Source: Halobaculum marinum (GTDB lineage: Archaea > Halobacteriota > Halobacteria > Halobacteriales > Haloferacaceae). From it: a stretch of 64,000 bases of DNA. Positions 56,278 to 64,000 of this stretch are shown piece by piece. Position numbers and translations under genes: made by a program. The notes beneath the pieces were generated by a model. The model was not told the DNA's origin, did no database searches, and saw only the letters and a list, made by a program, of their open reading frames with translations. Each line of letters begins with the position of its first letter. Within the stretch, counting starts at the first letter, position 1. The DNA is taken from the NCBI RefSeq assembly GCF_029338555.1, contig NZ_CP119989.1, positions 868,001 through 932,000 of the forward strand. The letters are read 5' to 3'.

Positions 56278-57213
56278 ATGCGCGTCATCATCGCCGGCGG
56301 CACCGGGTTCATCGGCACCCACCTCTGTACCGAACTCGACCAGCGCGGCCACGACGTGGTCGCCGTCGCCCGCGAGCCGACGAGCGCGGGGCTCCCGGAC
56401 GGCGTCGTGACGAAAGCGGGCGACGTGACCGACCGCGACTCGCTGGACCCGCTCGTCGCCGACGCCGACGTGGTCGTCAACCTCGTCGCGCTGTCGCCGC
56501 TGTTCAAGCCCGACGGCGGCGACGAGATGCACGACCGGATCCACCGACAGGGGACGAAGAACCTCGTCGACGCCGCCGAGGAGGCGGGCGTCGACCGCTT
56601 CGTCCAGATGTCCGCCCTCGGCGCCGATCCGAACGGAACGACCCACTACATCCGAGCGAAGGGGCGCGCCGAGGAGATCGTCCGCGACGCCGACCCCGAT
56701 CACGTCATCTTCCGCCCGTCGGTCGTGTTCGGTGACGGCGGCGAGTTCGTCCACTTCACGAAGCGCCTGAAAGAGATCTTCGCGCCGGGCGTCCCCGTCT
56801 ACCCGCTGCCGGGCGGCGGGCGCAACCGCTTCCAGCCGATCTGGGTCGGCGACCTCGCACCGATGCTCGCCGACGGCGTCACCGAGGCCGAGCACGCCGG
56901 CGAGACGTACGAGCTCGGCGGTCCCGACGTGCTGTCGCTGCGCGACATCTCGAACAAGGTGTTCGAGGCCGAGGGCAAGTCCATCAGCGTCGTCCCGCTC
57001 CCGATGGGACTGGCGAAGGTCGGCCTCACGGTGCTCGGCTCCGTCGGGTTCCCGATGGGCCAAGACCAGTACCGGTCGCTCCAGTTCGACAACGTCACCG
57101 CCGACAACGAGGTGGGCGCCTTCGGCGTGCGCGAGGCGGACCTCAAGACGTTCGACGAGTACCTCGGGCTGGTCGCCGCGGGCGACGAAGCCGACGCCAC
57201 GGCGACCGCGTAA
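56278..57213 (+). CDS. NAD(P)-binding NDUFA9/epimerase-like protein
   Basis: 311 residues, ATG 56278. Extended short-chain dehydrogenase fold: IIAGGTGFIGTHLCTEL is the dinucleotide-binding motif, GDVTDRDSLDPLVADADVVVNLVAL follows, and FVQMSALGAD...HYIRAKGRAEEIV replaces the usual YxxxK with a Tyr-x-x-x-Lys-like YIRAK. The closest class is the NDUFA9/atypical SDR group, which often lacks catalytic activity in complex I or quinone pathways. Divergent from pyrG. Confidence 0.88.
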   Translation: MRVIIAGGTGFIGTHLCTELDQRGHDVVAVAREPTSAGLPDGVVTKAGDVTDRDSLDPLVADADVVVNLVALSPLFKPDGGDEMHDRIHRQGTKNLVDAAEEAGVDRFVQMSALGADPNGTTHYIRAKGRAEEIVRDADPDHVIFRPSVVFGDGGEFVHFTKRLKEIFAPGVPVYPLPGGGRNRFQPIWVGDLAPMLADGVTEAEHAGETYELGGPDVLSLRDISNKVFEAEGKSISVVPLPMGLAKVGLTVLGSVGFPMGQDQYRSLQFDNVTADNEVGAFGVREADLKTFDEYLGLVAAGDEADATATA

Positions 57214-57529
57214 ACGACCGCCTACGGACCTCGACGCCCCCAAGCGGCGACAGGTAGGTGTGTCGTACCCTCGGCGCGCGGGAGCGGGGTCGATCCGCCT
57301 CGCTGGCCGAAACAGTCTAGTATCGGAACGCTCTGGCCACAAGGGATAAACCTGTCACCAGTCACGATTGTCCCCGCGACTGTCGCCGAACGGGCGACAG
57401 AATTACTCCGTCGCAGTCTGGCGATTTTGGCCGCAATCTGGTGCGGATCGTCTCTCGTCTTTGATACCCGCATCACAAGGCTTTTTACCGTTGTGCGATT
57501 GGGTCACGCCTAATGAGGAGGGGAGAAGT
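57214..57529 (+). promoter_or_regulatory. Intergenic leader upstream of cetZ1
   Basis: 316 bp without a gene. It holds an 8-bp stem CTGTCGCC/GGCGACAG (57380-57400). Further on, CACAA...TTGTG (57474-57495) brackets GGCTTTTTACCG, a TATA-like core placed 35-50 bp before the start codon. A purine-rich ribosome-binding site follows. Confidence 0.45.
57517..57525 (+). promoter_or_regulatory. Strong Shine-Dalgarno site of cetZ1
   Basis: GGAGGGGAG, five bases before the ATG at 57530. Many haloarchaeal genes lack such a site, so this marks cetZ1 as a leadered, well-translated message and supports the start choice. Confidence 0.7.
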
Positions 57530-58711
57530 ATGAAACTGGCACTCATCGGCTTCGGTCAGGCGGGGGGGAAGATCGTTGACAAGTTCGTCGAGTACGATCA
57601 GCGTACCGGCAGCGACATCGTCCGTGCGGCGGTCGCAGTCAACACGGCGAAAGCGGACCTCATGGGGCTACAGAACATCCCGAACGATCAGCGCGTGCTG
57701 ATCGGGCAGTCACGGGTGAAGGGCCACGGGGTCGGTGCTGACAACGAACTCGGCGCGGAAGTCGCCGAAGAGGACATCGACGAGGTGCAGGGCGCCATCG
57801 ACTCGATCCCGGTCCACGAGGTCGACGCGTTCCTCGTCGTCGCCGGGCTCGGCGGCGGCACCGGTTCCGGCGGCGCGCCGGTGCTGGCGAAGCACCTGAA
57901 GCGCATCTACACCGAACCCGTCTACGGGCTGGGCGTGCTGCCCGGCTCCGACGAGGGGGGCATCTACACGCTGAACGCGGCGCGCTCGTTCCAGACGTTC
58001 GTCCGTGAGGTGGACAACCTCATGGTGTTCGACAACGACGCGTGGCGCAAGACGGGCGAGTCCGTCTCCGGCGGCTACGACGAGATCAACGAAGAGATCG
58101 TCAAGCGGTTCGGCATCCTGTTCGGCGCGGGGGAGATCGACCAGGGCCAAGAGGTCGCCGAGTCCGTCGTCGACTCCAGCGAGATCATCAACACGCTCGC
58201 CGGCGGCGGCGTCTCGACGGTCGGCTACGCCAGCGAGGAGGTCGAAGAGGCCGCCGGCGGCGGCGGACTCCTCTCGCGGCTCACCGGCGACAAGGGCGAA
58301 GACGACCTCGACACCGCCCACACGACCAACCGGATCACCTCGCTCGTGCGCAAGGCAGCGCTGGGTCGTCTCACGCTGCCGTGTGAGATCGAAGGCTCCG
58401 AGCGCGCGCTGCTGGTCATGGCCGGCCCGCCCCAGCACCTCAACCGCAAGGGGATCGAGCGCGGCCGCAAGTGGCTCGAAGAGCAGACCGGCTCGATGGA
58501 AGTCCGCGGCGGGGACTACCCCGTCAGCGGCTCCGGCTTCGTCGCCTCTGTGATCTTGCTGTCGGGCGTCACGAACGTCCCGCGCATCAAGGAGCTCCAG
58601 CAGGTCGCCATCGAGGCCCAGGACAACATCGAGGACATCCGCCAGGAGAGCCAGGACAACCTCGACAGCCTCATCAGCGATGACGAGGACGAACTTGAGT
58701 CGCTGTTCTAG
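57530..58711 (+). CDS. cetZ1: CetZ1, tubulin-like cytoskeletal GTPase
   Basis: 393 residues, ATG 57530. Archaeal tubulin-superfamily protein that controls cell shape and motility-related rod development in Haloferax. N-terminal KLALIGFGQAGGKIVDKF is the CetZ nucleotide loop; tubulin/FtsZ T4 loop GGGTGSGG at 108-115; RVKGHGVGADNELGAEVAEEDI is characteristic of CetZ1. C-terminal tail is acidic, ending DDEDELESLF as in CetZ1 proteins. The next gene overlaps its last 32 bp. Confidence 0.96.
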   Translation: MKLALIGFGQAGGKIVDKFVEYDQRTGSDIVRAAVAVNTAKADLMGLQNIPNDQRVLIGQSRVKGHGVGADNELGAEVAEEDIDEVQGAIDSIPVHEVDAFLVVAGLGGGTGSGGAPVLAKHLKRIYTEPVYGLGVLPGSDEGGIYTLNAARSFQTFVREVDNLMVFDNDAWRKTGESVSGGYDEINEEIVKRFGILFGAGEIDQGQEVAESVVDSSEIINTLAGGGVSTVGYASEEVEEAAGGGGLLSRLTGDKGEDDLDTAHTTNRITSLVRKAALGRLTLPCEIEGSERALLVMAGPPQHLNRKGIERGRKWLEEQTGSMEVRGGDYPVSGSGFVASVILLSGVTNVPRIKELQQVAIEAQDNIEDIRQESQDNLDSLISDDEDELESLF

Positions 58712-59471
58712 GCTCACCGCGGTCCTCGCCGTCTTCGCCCTCCTGCTCGCGGCGACCGCCCCAGCGGCGGCCGTCTCCGTCGAGCAGACCGACGTTCCCG
58801 ACTCGGGCGAGGTGGGCTCGCAGGTGACCGCGACGGCGACGCTGACGGAACTGTACGACACCTACGAGACGTGGCAACTCGCCGGCTCCACGCAGCTGGA
58901 GAACGTGACGTGGACCGTGACGTTCGTCAACCAGGCCGGCAACCAGGTCCGCCAGGAGTCGTACGACGGGCAGAACTTCACCGGCGCCACCGTCGACATC
59001 GGCGAGGGCACCGCCGAGGTTCGGGTCCGCGTGACCGGAACCGCCCCGACCGTCGAGGAGTACACGTACGACCCACAGCAGTCGTTCACGCTCATGGCGC
59101 TCGACCAGACGCGCGAGGGCGGCACCTCGAACGAACTGGACACCGTCACGGCGACACACTACACAGCGGACAGCCGGGAGGCGCGTGAGGCGCTCGACTC
59201 CGCGCGTGCGGCCATCGACGCCGCCGGCAACCCCTCGGTCGCCGAGGAGTCGTTCTCCAGCGCGGTGAACGCCTACGAGGCGGGCAACTTCGACAACGCG
59301 GTGACGCTCGCCGAACGCGCCGAAGAGGAGTCGTCGCAGGCGCAGGGCGCCCAACAGCGCAACCAGTTGATCCTGTACGGCGTCGGCGCGCTGCTCGTGC
59401 TCGCGCTCGTCGGCGGGGGCGCGCTGCTGTTCCTGCGCAGTCGCGGGAACGGCTACGACAAACTCGGCTGA
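58680..59471 (+). CDS. Secreted/membrane-anchored protein coupled to cetZ1
   Basis: 263 residues, ATG 58680, starting 32 bp inside cetZ1 in another frame. Signal peptide (about 1-32: RLTAVLAVFALLLAATAPAAA), a beta-rich extracellular domain with four to five NxT/S sites (ENVTWTV, QNFTGATV), a helical segment resembling a TPR-like pair (REAREALDSARAAIDAAG...NAYEAGNFDNAVTLAERAEE), then a C-terminal membrane helix (about 232-252) and short basic tail. Overlap with cetZ1 suggests linked expression and perhaps a cell-surface role in shape control; not proven. Confidence 0.8.
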   Translation: MTRTNLSRCSRLTAVLAVFALLLAATAPAAAVSVEQTDVPDSGEVGSQVTATATLTELYDTYETWQLAGSTQLENVTWTVTFVNQAGNQVRQESYDGQNFTGATVDIGEGTAEVRVRVTGTAPTVEEYTYDPQQSFTLMALDQTREGGTSNELDTVTATHYTADSREAREALDSARAAIDAAGNPSVAEESFSSAVNAYEAGNFDNAVTLAERAEEESSQAQGAQQRNQLILYGVGALLVLALVGGGALLFLRSRGNGYDKLG

Positions 59472-59498
59472 CCCGCCGCAGTTCGCACTTTTTCTCCC

Positions 59499-60134
59499 GT
59501 GTCCGACCGCGTCGACGCACTCGTTCCGTTCGCACCCGACCGCCCGAAGACCCGGCTCTCCGACGTGCTCACGCCCGCCGAGCGGCGCGAGTTCGCCGAC
59601 GCGATGCTCGACGACGTGCTCGCAGCGCTCGACGCCGCCGGCTTCTCGCCGCGACTCCTCTCCACCGACCCGACCAACCGCGACGTGCCCGAGACGGTGG
59701 ACGAGCGACCGCTCACCGCGGCGGTGAACGCCGTGCTCGCCGACCGCGAACCTTCACCCGAGTCACCGTTGGCGGTCGTGATGGCCGACCTCGCGCTGGC
59801 GACGCCGCGAGCGCTCTCGCGGCTCCGTGGGTCGGGCGACGTGGTGCTCGCGGCTGGACTGGGCGGCGGGACGAACGCGCTCGTGTCGCGCTCGCCCGAC
59901 TTCCGCGTCGACTACCACGGTGCCTCCTACCTCGACCACCTGCGTGCGGCCCGCACGGTCGGCGCGACGGTTCGAGAGGTGGACTCGCGGCTGTTGGCGA
60001 CGGATATCGACGAGCGCGCCGACCTCGCGGATGTCCTGCTCCACGGCGACGGCGCCGCGCGCGACTGGCTGGTCGACGCGGGGTTCGAACTCGACGCGGG
60101 AGACGGGCGGGTGTCGGTCGTCCGCGAGGAGTGA
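59499..60134 (+). CDS. cofC: 2-phospho-L-lactate guanylyltransferase
   Basis: 211 residues, GTG 59499. Activates 2-phospholactate with GTP for coenzyme F420 synthesis. Nucleotidyltransferase start VDALVPFAPDRPKTRLSDVLTPAERREFADAML, LAVVMADLALATP (DxD-like metal site) and the specific GGGTNALVSRSPDF region identify CofC. Its partner cofG is 1.8 kb downstream on the same strand. Confidence 0.93.
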   Translation: MSDRVDALVPFAPDRPKTRLSDVLTPAERREFADAMLDDVLAALDAAGFSPRLLSTDPTNRDVPETVDERPLTAAVNAVLADREPSPESPLAVVMADLALATPRALSRLRGSGDVVLAAGLGGGTNALVSRSPDFRVDYHGASYLDHLRAARTVGATVREVDSRLLATDIDERADLADVLLHGDGAARDWLVDAGFELDAGDGRVSVVREE

Positions 60135-60145
60135 GCCGCGAGCGC

Positions 60146-60919
60146 TCAGAAGCGAGTCGCTGCCGCGACACCGTCGTCGGGGTCCGCTCCGGTCGTGAGT
60201 TCGTCGTCACCGCCGGCCCGGAGCAGGTGGATCCCGACCCAGGCGAACCACGCGATCAGCCCGAATCCGAAGATGGCCCCGAGATCACCGAGACCGGGGA
60301 CTACAGTGAGCAGTCCGGCGACACCGGCCACGAAGCCGAGATAGCACACGGTCCGCGGGAGCGACCCACCCCGGATGGCCGCCCAGCCGACGAGGATCAC
60401 CCACAGGGACCCGACGATCTCGTTGCCGCCCCCGAGCCCATTTTCGACGGCGCGCAGCGTCGCCCACGTCGCCTCGGCCTCGGCGGGCGAGCGGCCGGCG
60501 GCGTCGACGACGGCACCAATGGCTACGTTCGCGACCATGCCCGCGCCGATCACCAGCCCGGCCCAGATCTGCCCGAACACGGTCGCGACCGCCGCCAGCA
60601 CGGGCGTGTCGTCGCGGAGACGGCGGTGGAGCGCCAGCGCGAGCACGACGAGTGCGGTCCCGAAGACCACGTAGATGACGAGATTCCACGCGGTCAACAG
60701 CGCCCGGTTGTCGAGCAGGAAGGCGACCGACCGGGCGGCGTCGTCGCCGTAGCCCGCCGCCGCGAGCACCGTGAGGAACAGCGCGAACCCGACGACGAAC
60801 GTGGCCGCCGCGACGAGCGCGGCGACCCCGCCCGCCCGACGAAGGACGACCTCCCCGCCGTCTGCCGACCGTTCGATAGCGATCTGTCCCGTGTTACCAC
60901 TCGCGGTGCGATCCACCAT
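60146..60919 (-). CDS. Membrane protein (DUF4386-like)
   Basis: 257 residues, ATG 60919. Short polar N-terminus then six hydrophobic segments (about 30-52, 68-90, 100-125, 150-172, 180-198, 208-228) with an extended loop DAAGRSPAEAEATWATLRAVENGLGG between the third and fourth. This pattern matches uncharacterised DUF4386-type proteins. Convergent with cofC, 11 bp apart. Confidence 0.75.
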   Translation of the reverse strand: MVDRTASGNTGQIAIERSADGGEVVLRRAGGVAALVAAATFVVGFALFLTVLAAAGYGDDAARSVAFLLDNRALLTAWNLVIYVVFGTALVVLALALHRRLRDDTPVLAAVATVFGQIWAGLVIGAGMVANVAIGAVVDAAGRSPAEAEATWATLRAVENGLGGGNEIVGSLWVILVGWAAIRGGSLPRTVCYLGFVAGVAGLLTVVPGLGDLGAIFGFGLIAWFAWVGIHLLRAGGDDELTTGADPDDGVAAATRF

Positions 60920-61094
60920 GATCGGGCAAATGGACGACTCCGGAGCTATTCAATCGTCTCTTCGGCGACACACACCCGGCAGGAACACGACGGAATCCGG
61001 GCCACATCCGCCGGTCCACCGCTGTTCTACGGACGCGCTACCGACCCGGATCAGTGGCGCGACGACGGCAGCAGGCGACGACCCACGGCCACCT

Positions 61095-61757
61095 TCACTC
61101 CACGTCGAGACTCGTCACCATCGCCTTCGCCGCCGCCAGTTCGTCTTCGTTGACGCCGTGGCCCATCCCCTCGTAGATGCGCTCGTCGACGGCGGCGCCC
61201 AGGTCCTCCAGCACCTCGGTCGTCTCCTTCACCCGTTCGAGGGGGATGTGCGGGTCCACGTCCGAGCAGCCGAGGAAGACGGGTGTGCCGTCGAGGTCGC
61301 CGTCGTACTCGCGGGGGGTCCCCTCGGGGCCGATGAGGCCGCCGGAGAAGCCGACGAGGCCGCCGTAGCGAGCGGCGTTGCGCGCCATCCACTCCGAGGA
61401 GAGACACGCTCCCTGCGAGAAGCCGAGCAGGAGGACGTTCTCGCGCCCGACTGCGTCGGCGGCGGCGTCGACCACACTGGCGACAAACGCGAGCGCGGAG
61501 TCGAGGTGTGGCTGGTTCTTCGTCGTCTCCTCCATGAACGAGTACGGGTACCACGTGTTGCGCGCGGCCGAGGGAGCGAGGTAGGCGACGTCGTCGGTGC
61601 CGAACTCGCCCGCCATCCCGAGGATGCTGTGGGCGGTCGCGCCGCGACCGTGGACCATCACGACCGCCGCGTTCGCGTCGTCGAGCGCCGCGCCGGCGTG
61701 GCGGACGGGCTGGCCGCCGTGTGGGCCGTCGACTGCGCTGGTGTCGATATCGGTCAT
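61095..61757 (-). CDS. Phospholipase/carboxylesterase-type alpha/beta hydrolase
   Basis: 220 residues from ATG 61757; an ATG at 61835 would add 26 Pro-rich residues. VVMVHGRGATAHSIL (oxyanion) and nucleophile elbow LGFSQGACLSSEWM (Ser in GFSQG), then CSDVDPHIPLERV (Asp) and EGMGHGVNEDEL (His) complete the triad of the YpfH/acyl-protein-thioesterase-like family. Divergent from cofG. Confidence 0.9.
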   Translation of the reverse strand: MTDIDTSAVDGPHGGQPVRHAGAALDDANAAVVMVHGRGATAHSILGMAGEFGTDDVAYLAPSAARNTWYPYSFMEETTKNQPHLDSALAFVASVVDAAADAVGRENVLLLGFSQGACLSSEWMARNAARYGGLVGFSGGLIGPEGTPREYDGDLDGTPVFLGCSDVDPHIPLERVKETTEVLEDLGAAVDERIYEGMGHGVNEDELAAAKAMVTSLDVE

Positions 61758-61915
61758 CGGTCGAATCACCTCTCGCCACGTGGGAAGCCGTTGTGGTGGC
61801 GGAAGCAGCGGCGGTCGATCCGCGTGGCCGTTCACCAGTGCGGGATTCAGCCGATGGCTCCGACTCGTTCACCGCGACCGACTCGTTTTTGCCCCTCCGT
61901 CGGCGACTCCACGGC

Positions 61916-63064
61916 GTGTTCCCGGGCGCCGCCGAGTACGACGTCGACGTCGCGGTCGCCGACAGTGAGGTGGAGCGCCTGCTGTCGGTCACGCCCGCCG
62001 ACGTCGACGCGGCGCCCGAACTCACGTTCGCCCGCAACGTGTTCGTCCCGCTGACGACCGCCTGCCGCTACACCTGCACGTACTGCACGTACTACGACGT
62101 GCCCGGCGAGGCGAGCCTCCTATCCCCCGAGGAGGTGCGCGAGCGCTGTCGCGTCGGCGCCGACGCCGGCTGTACGGAGGCGCTGTTCACCTTCGGCGAC
62201 AAGCCCGACGACCGCTACACGGCCATCCACGAGCAGTTGGCCGAGTGGGGGTACGACTCCATCGTCGACTACCACGAGCGCGCCTGCGAAATCGCGTTGG
62301 AGGAGGGCCTGCTCCCGCACTCGAACCCCGGCGACCTGACCGAGGCGGAGTTCCGCCGCCTGCGCGACGTGAACGCCTCGATGGGCGTGATGCTGGAGAC
62401 GACCGCCGACGTCGACGCCCACGCCGGCGGCCGGCGGAAGAGCCCCGGCCAGCGGCTCAACACGATCCGTGCTGCCGGCGAGGCGCGCGTCCCGTTCACC
62501 ACGGGCATCCTCGTGGGCATCGGCGAGGACTGGCGCGACCGCGCGGAGTCGCTGCTCGCGATCCGCGAGTTGCACGAGCGGTACGGCCACGTGCAGGAGG
62601 TAATCGTCCAGCCGGTCGTCCCCAACGAGCGCTCCGACTTCGACGCCCCGTCGACCGAGACGATGCGCCGCGTGACCGCGATGGCCCGCGCCGCCCTGCC
62701 GAGCGAGGTGTCGGTGCAGTCGCCGCCGAACCTCGCGCCCGTCCGCGACCTCCTCGACTGCGGCGTCGACGACCTGGGCGGCGTCTCGCCGGTGACGGAC
62801 GACTACATCAACCCAGACTACGCGTGGCCGGCGCTCGACGAACTGCGGGCGGTCGCCGACCACGGCGGCGTCCCCCTGTACGAGCGCCTGCCGACACACG
62901 AGCGCTACCTCTCCGCCGAGTACCGACACGAGGCGTTCGAGGAGTCCCGGGCGGCCGCCGGCGACTGGCTCCACGGCCAGATTCCGACCGCACTCGCAAA
63001 CTCCGGCGTCCACGGGGAGCGCTTCCGCGGGGTCGCCCGGCGCGACGGACCGCTCTCTCCGTAA
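61916..63064 (+). CDS. cofG: F0 synthase subunit CofG (radical SAM)
   Basis: 382 residues from GTG 61916 (VFPGAAEYDV), which follows a GTTTTTGCCCC context; longer frames reach 61721 without conserved sequence. Makes the deazaflavin chromophore of F420 with CofH from tyrosine and a ribitylaminouracil. The radical SAM CxxxCxxC is Cys50, Cys54 and Cys57 (ACRYTCTYCTYY). Then FTFGDKPDDRY, LPHSNPGDLTEAEF, MGVMLETT and TTGILVGIGED. C-terminal INPDYAWPALDEL region is family-specific. CofH is not in the window. Confidence 0.93.
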   Translation: MFPGAAEYDVDVAVADSEVERLLSVTPADVDAAPELTFARNVFVPLTTACRYTCTYCTYYDVPGEASLLSPEEVRERCRVGADAGCTEALFTFGDKPDDRYTAIHEQLAEWGYDSIVDYHERACEIALEEGLLPHSNPGDLTEAEFRRLRDVNASMGVMLETTADVDAHAGGRRKSPGQRLNTIRAAGEARVPFTTGILVGIGEDWRDRAESLLAIRELHERYGHVQEVIVQPVVPNERSDFDAPSTETMRRVTAMARAALPSEVSVQSPPNLAPVRDLLDCGVDDLGGVSPVTDDYINPDYAWPALDELRAVADHGGVPLYERLPTHERYLSAEYRHEAFEESRAAAGDWLHGQIPTALANSGVHGERFRGVARRDGPLSP

Positions 63065-63155
63065 CCGCCGTCTAGACGGCTCCTACTCGCGCCGAACGTC
63101 CGTTCAGGTGGCCAGCAGGTTCTTACCGCGGACAGCCGAACGACCGGCAGACTCA

Positions 63156-64000
63156 TGGCGCAGGTTCTGTTGCAGACGAGCGTCGACGCGCTCGTCGGGA
63201 CGCTCTCCGGCTACGTGACGAACGTCATCGGCTTCGTCGTCGGCTTCGTCCTCACCTACCTGATCGGCAAGTTCGCGATCGTTCCGCTGGTCCGCCGCGT
63301 GCTGGAGCGGCGCGGCTTCGACCGAACCGTGTTGAGCCTCCTCGACAGCGTGCTGGCGGCGCTCGTGGTCGTGCTCGCGATCTCGATCGGGTTCATGGCC
63401 GCGGGCTTCCCTCGGTTCCTGACGGCCGCCGCGACGCTCGGGGGCGCGCTCGCGTTGGCGATCGGGTTCGCCGCACAGGACCTCATCGGCAACTTCGTCG
63501 CGGGGGTGTTCATCATCAAGGACAAGCCGTTCGAGGTGGGCGACTGGATCGAGTGGAACGACAACAGTGGGCGCGTCGAGGACATCGACCTGCGAGTCTC
63601 GCGCGTCCGGACGTTCGACAACGAGCGGATCACCGTCCCCAACGGCGAGTTGGCGAACAACGCCGTCACCAACCCCGTCGCCTACGACACGCTCCGCCAG
63701 AAGTTCGTGTTCGGAATCGGCTACGACGACGACATCGACCAGGCGACCGACGCCATCGTCGAGGAGGCCGAGTCGGTCAGCGGCATCCTCGACGACCCCG
63801 CGCCGTCGGTCCGCGTCACCGAGTTGGGCGACTCGGCGGTCGGCCTCCAGAGCCGATTCTGGATCGACCAGCCGGACCGCGCGGACTTCGTGAAGACTCG
63901 CTCGCAGTACGTGCAAGCCGTGAAGGAGCGCTTCGACGAGGAGGGGATCGATATGCCGTACGTCCACCGCCAACTCACCGGCGAGGTGGAGGTGCTGGAG
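63156..64000 (+). CDS. MscS-family mechanosensitive channel (3' end outside window)
   Basis: ATG 63156; about 281 residues visible and the frame is still open at the window edge. Three membrane helices (about 16-38, 58-82 and 85-118), the third being the Gly/Ala-rich pore helix (GGALALAIGFAAQDLIGNFVAGVFI). Then the beta domain FEVGDWIEWNDNSGRVEDIDLRVSRVRTFDNERITVPNGELANN and the start of the alpha/beta vestibule. Opens under membrane tension to release solutes on hypo-osmotic shock, relevant to a halophile. Confidence 0.9.

Overview
The window is chromosomal DNA from a haloarchaeon (class Halobacteria, perhaps Haloferacales). GC content is very high, the proteins are acidic (Asp/Glu-rich), and the gene content is archaeal: CetZ1, CDC48 ATPase, Cbf5-type pseudouridine synthase, RadB, ribosomal S8e, class II ribonucleotide reductase, F420 genes and Tat lipoproteins with a twin-Arg/lipobox signal. 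I see no CRISPR array, transposase, integrase or rRNA. The only RNA gene I can support is a tRNA-Pro(GGG). Long ORFs antisense to the real genes are a by-product of GC-rich codons.

Layout. 1-4.9 kb: a pyruvate/2-oxoacid dehydrogenase E1-alpha fragment, three tandem paralogous lipoproteins and thymidylate kinase. 4.9-8.7 kb: a wHTH regulator with a coupled membrane protein, a two-domain halocyanin and a GAF histidine kinase. 8.7-18.4 kb: NrdJ behind a structured 0.4-kb leader, an alpha/beta hydrolase, a 7TM-PAS histidine kinase, IlvD, and a UbiA prenyltransferase fused to a lycopene-cyclase domain. 18.5-25 kb: a PPOX-fold protein, KatG, tRNA-Pro, an AstE/AspA-like deacylase, a Yip1-like protein and a cmk-truB pair. 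25-30.9 kb: a FilR1-type regulator, His-rich MoaB, an XRE regulator/membrane-protein operon with tandem palindromes, an MDR dehydrogenase and an epoxide-hydrolase-like enzyme. 30.9-36.8 kb: a UbiB kinase with Hsp20, and two overlapping moeA genes. 36.8-43.8 kb: an AbrB-PhoU protein, two more lipoproteins, PhoU, and CDC48 convergent to it. 44-50 kb: LarC with an overlapping zinc ribbon, an RNase-H-like protein, a chemotaxis transducer, RadB and S8e. 50-57.2 kb: small membrane/lipoproteins, cupin, a sequon-rich secreted protein, and guaA-pyrG. 57.5-64 kb: cetZ1, a secreted partner, cofC, an esterase, cofG and an MscS channel (cut by the window end).

Themes. Molybdopterin (moaB, two moeA) and nickel-cofactor (larC) genes carry metal-binding His-rich tracts. 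F420 synthesis is represented by cofC and cofG. Nucleotide metabolism is represented by tmk, nrdJ, cmk, guaA and pyrG. Two phosphate-type PhoU proteins flank paired lipoproteins. Five lipoproteins at two loci share the same short motif after the lipobox (RTVNP-[AS]-L-x-x-TPT).

The most striking non-coding signal is at 41199-41566. Convergent phoU and CDC48 genes end inside the arms of a ~368-bp element of three concentric inverted repeats, which encloses at least five hairpins with 3-nt loops. The outer 12-bp arms begin with the stop codons of the two genes.
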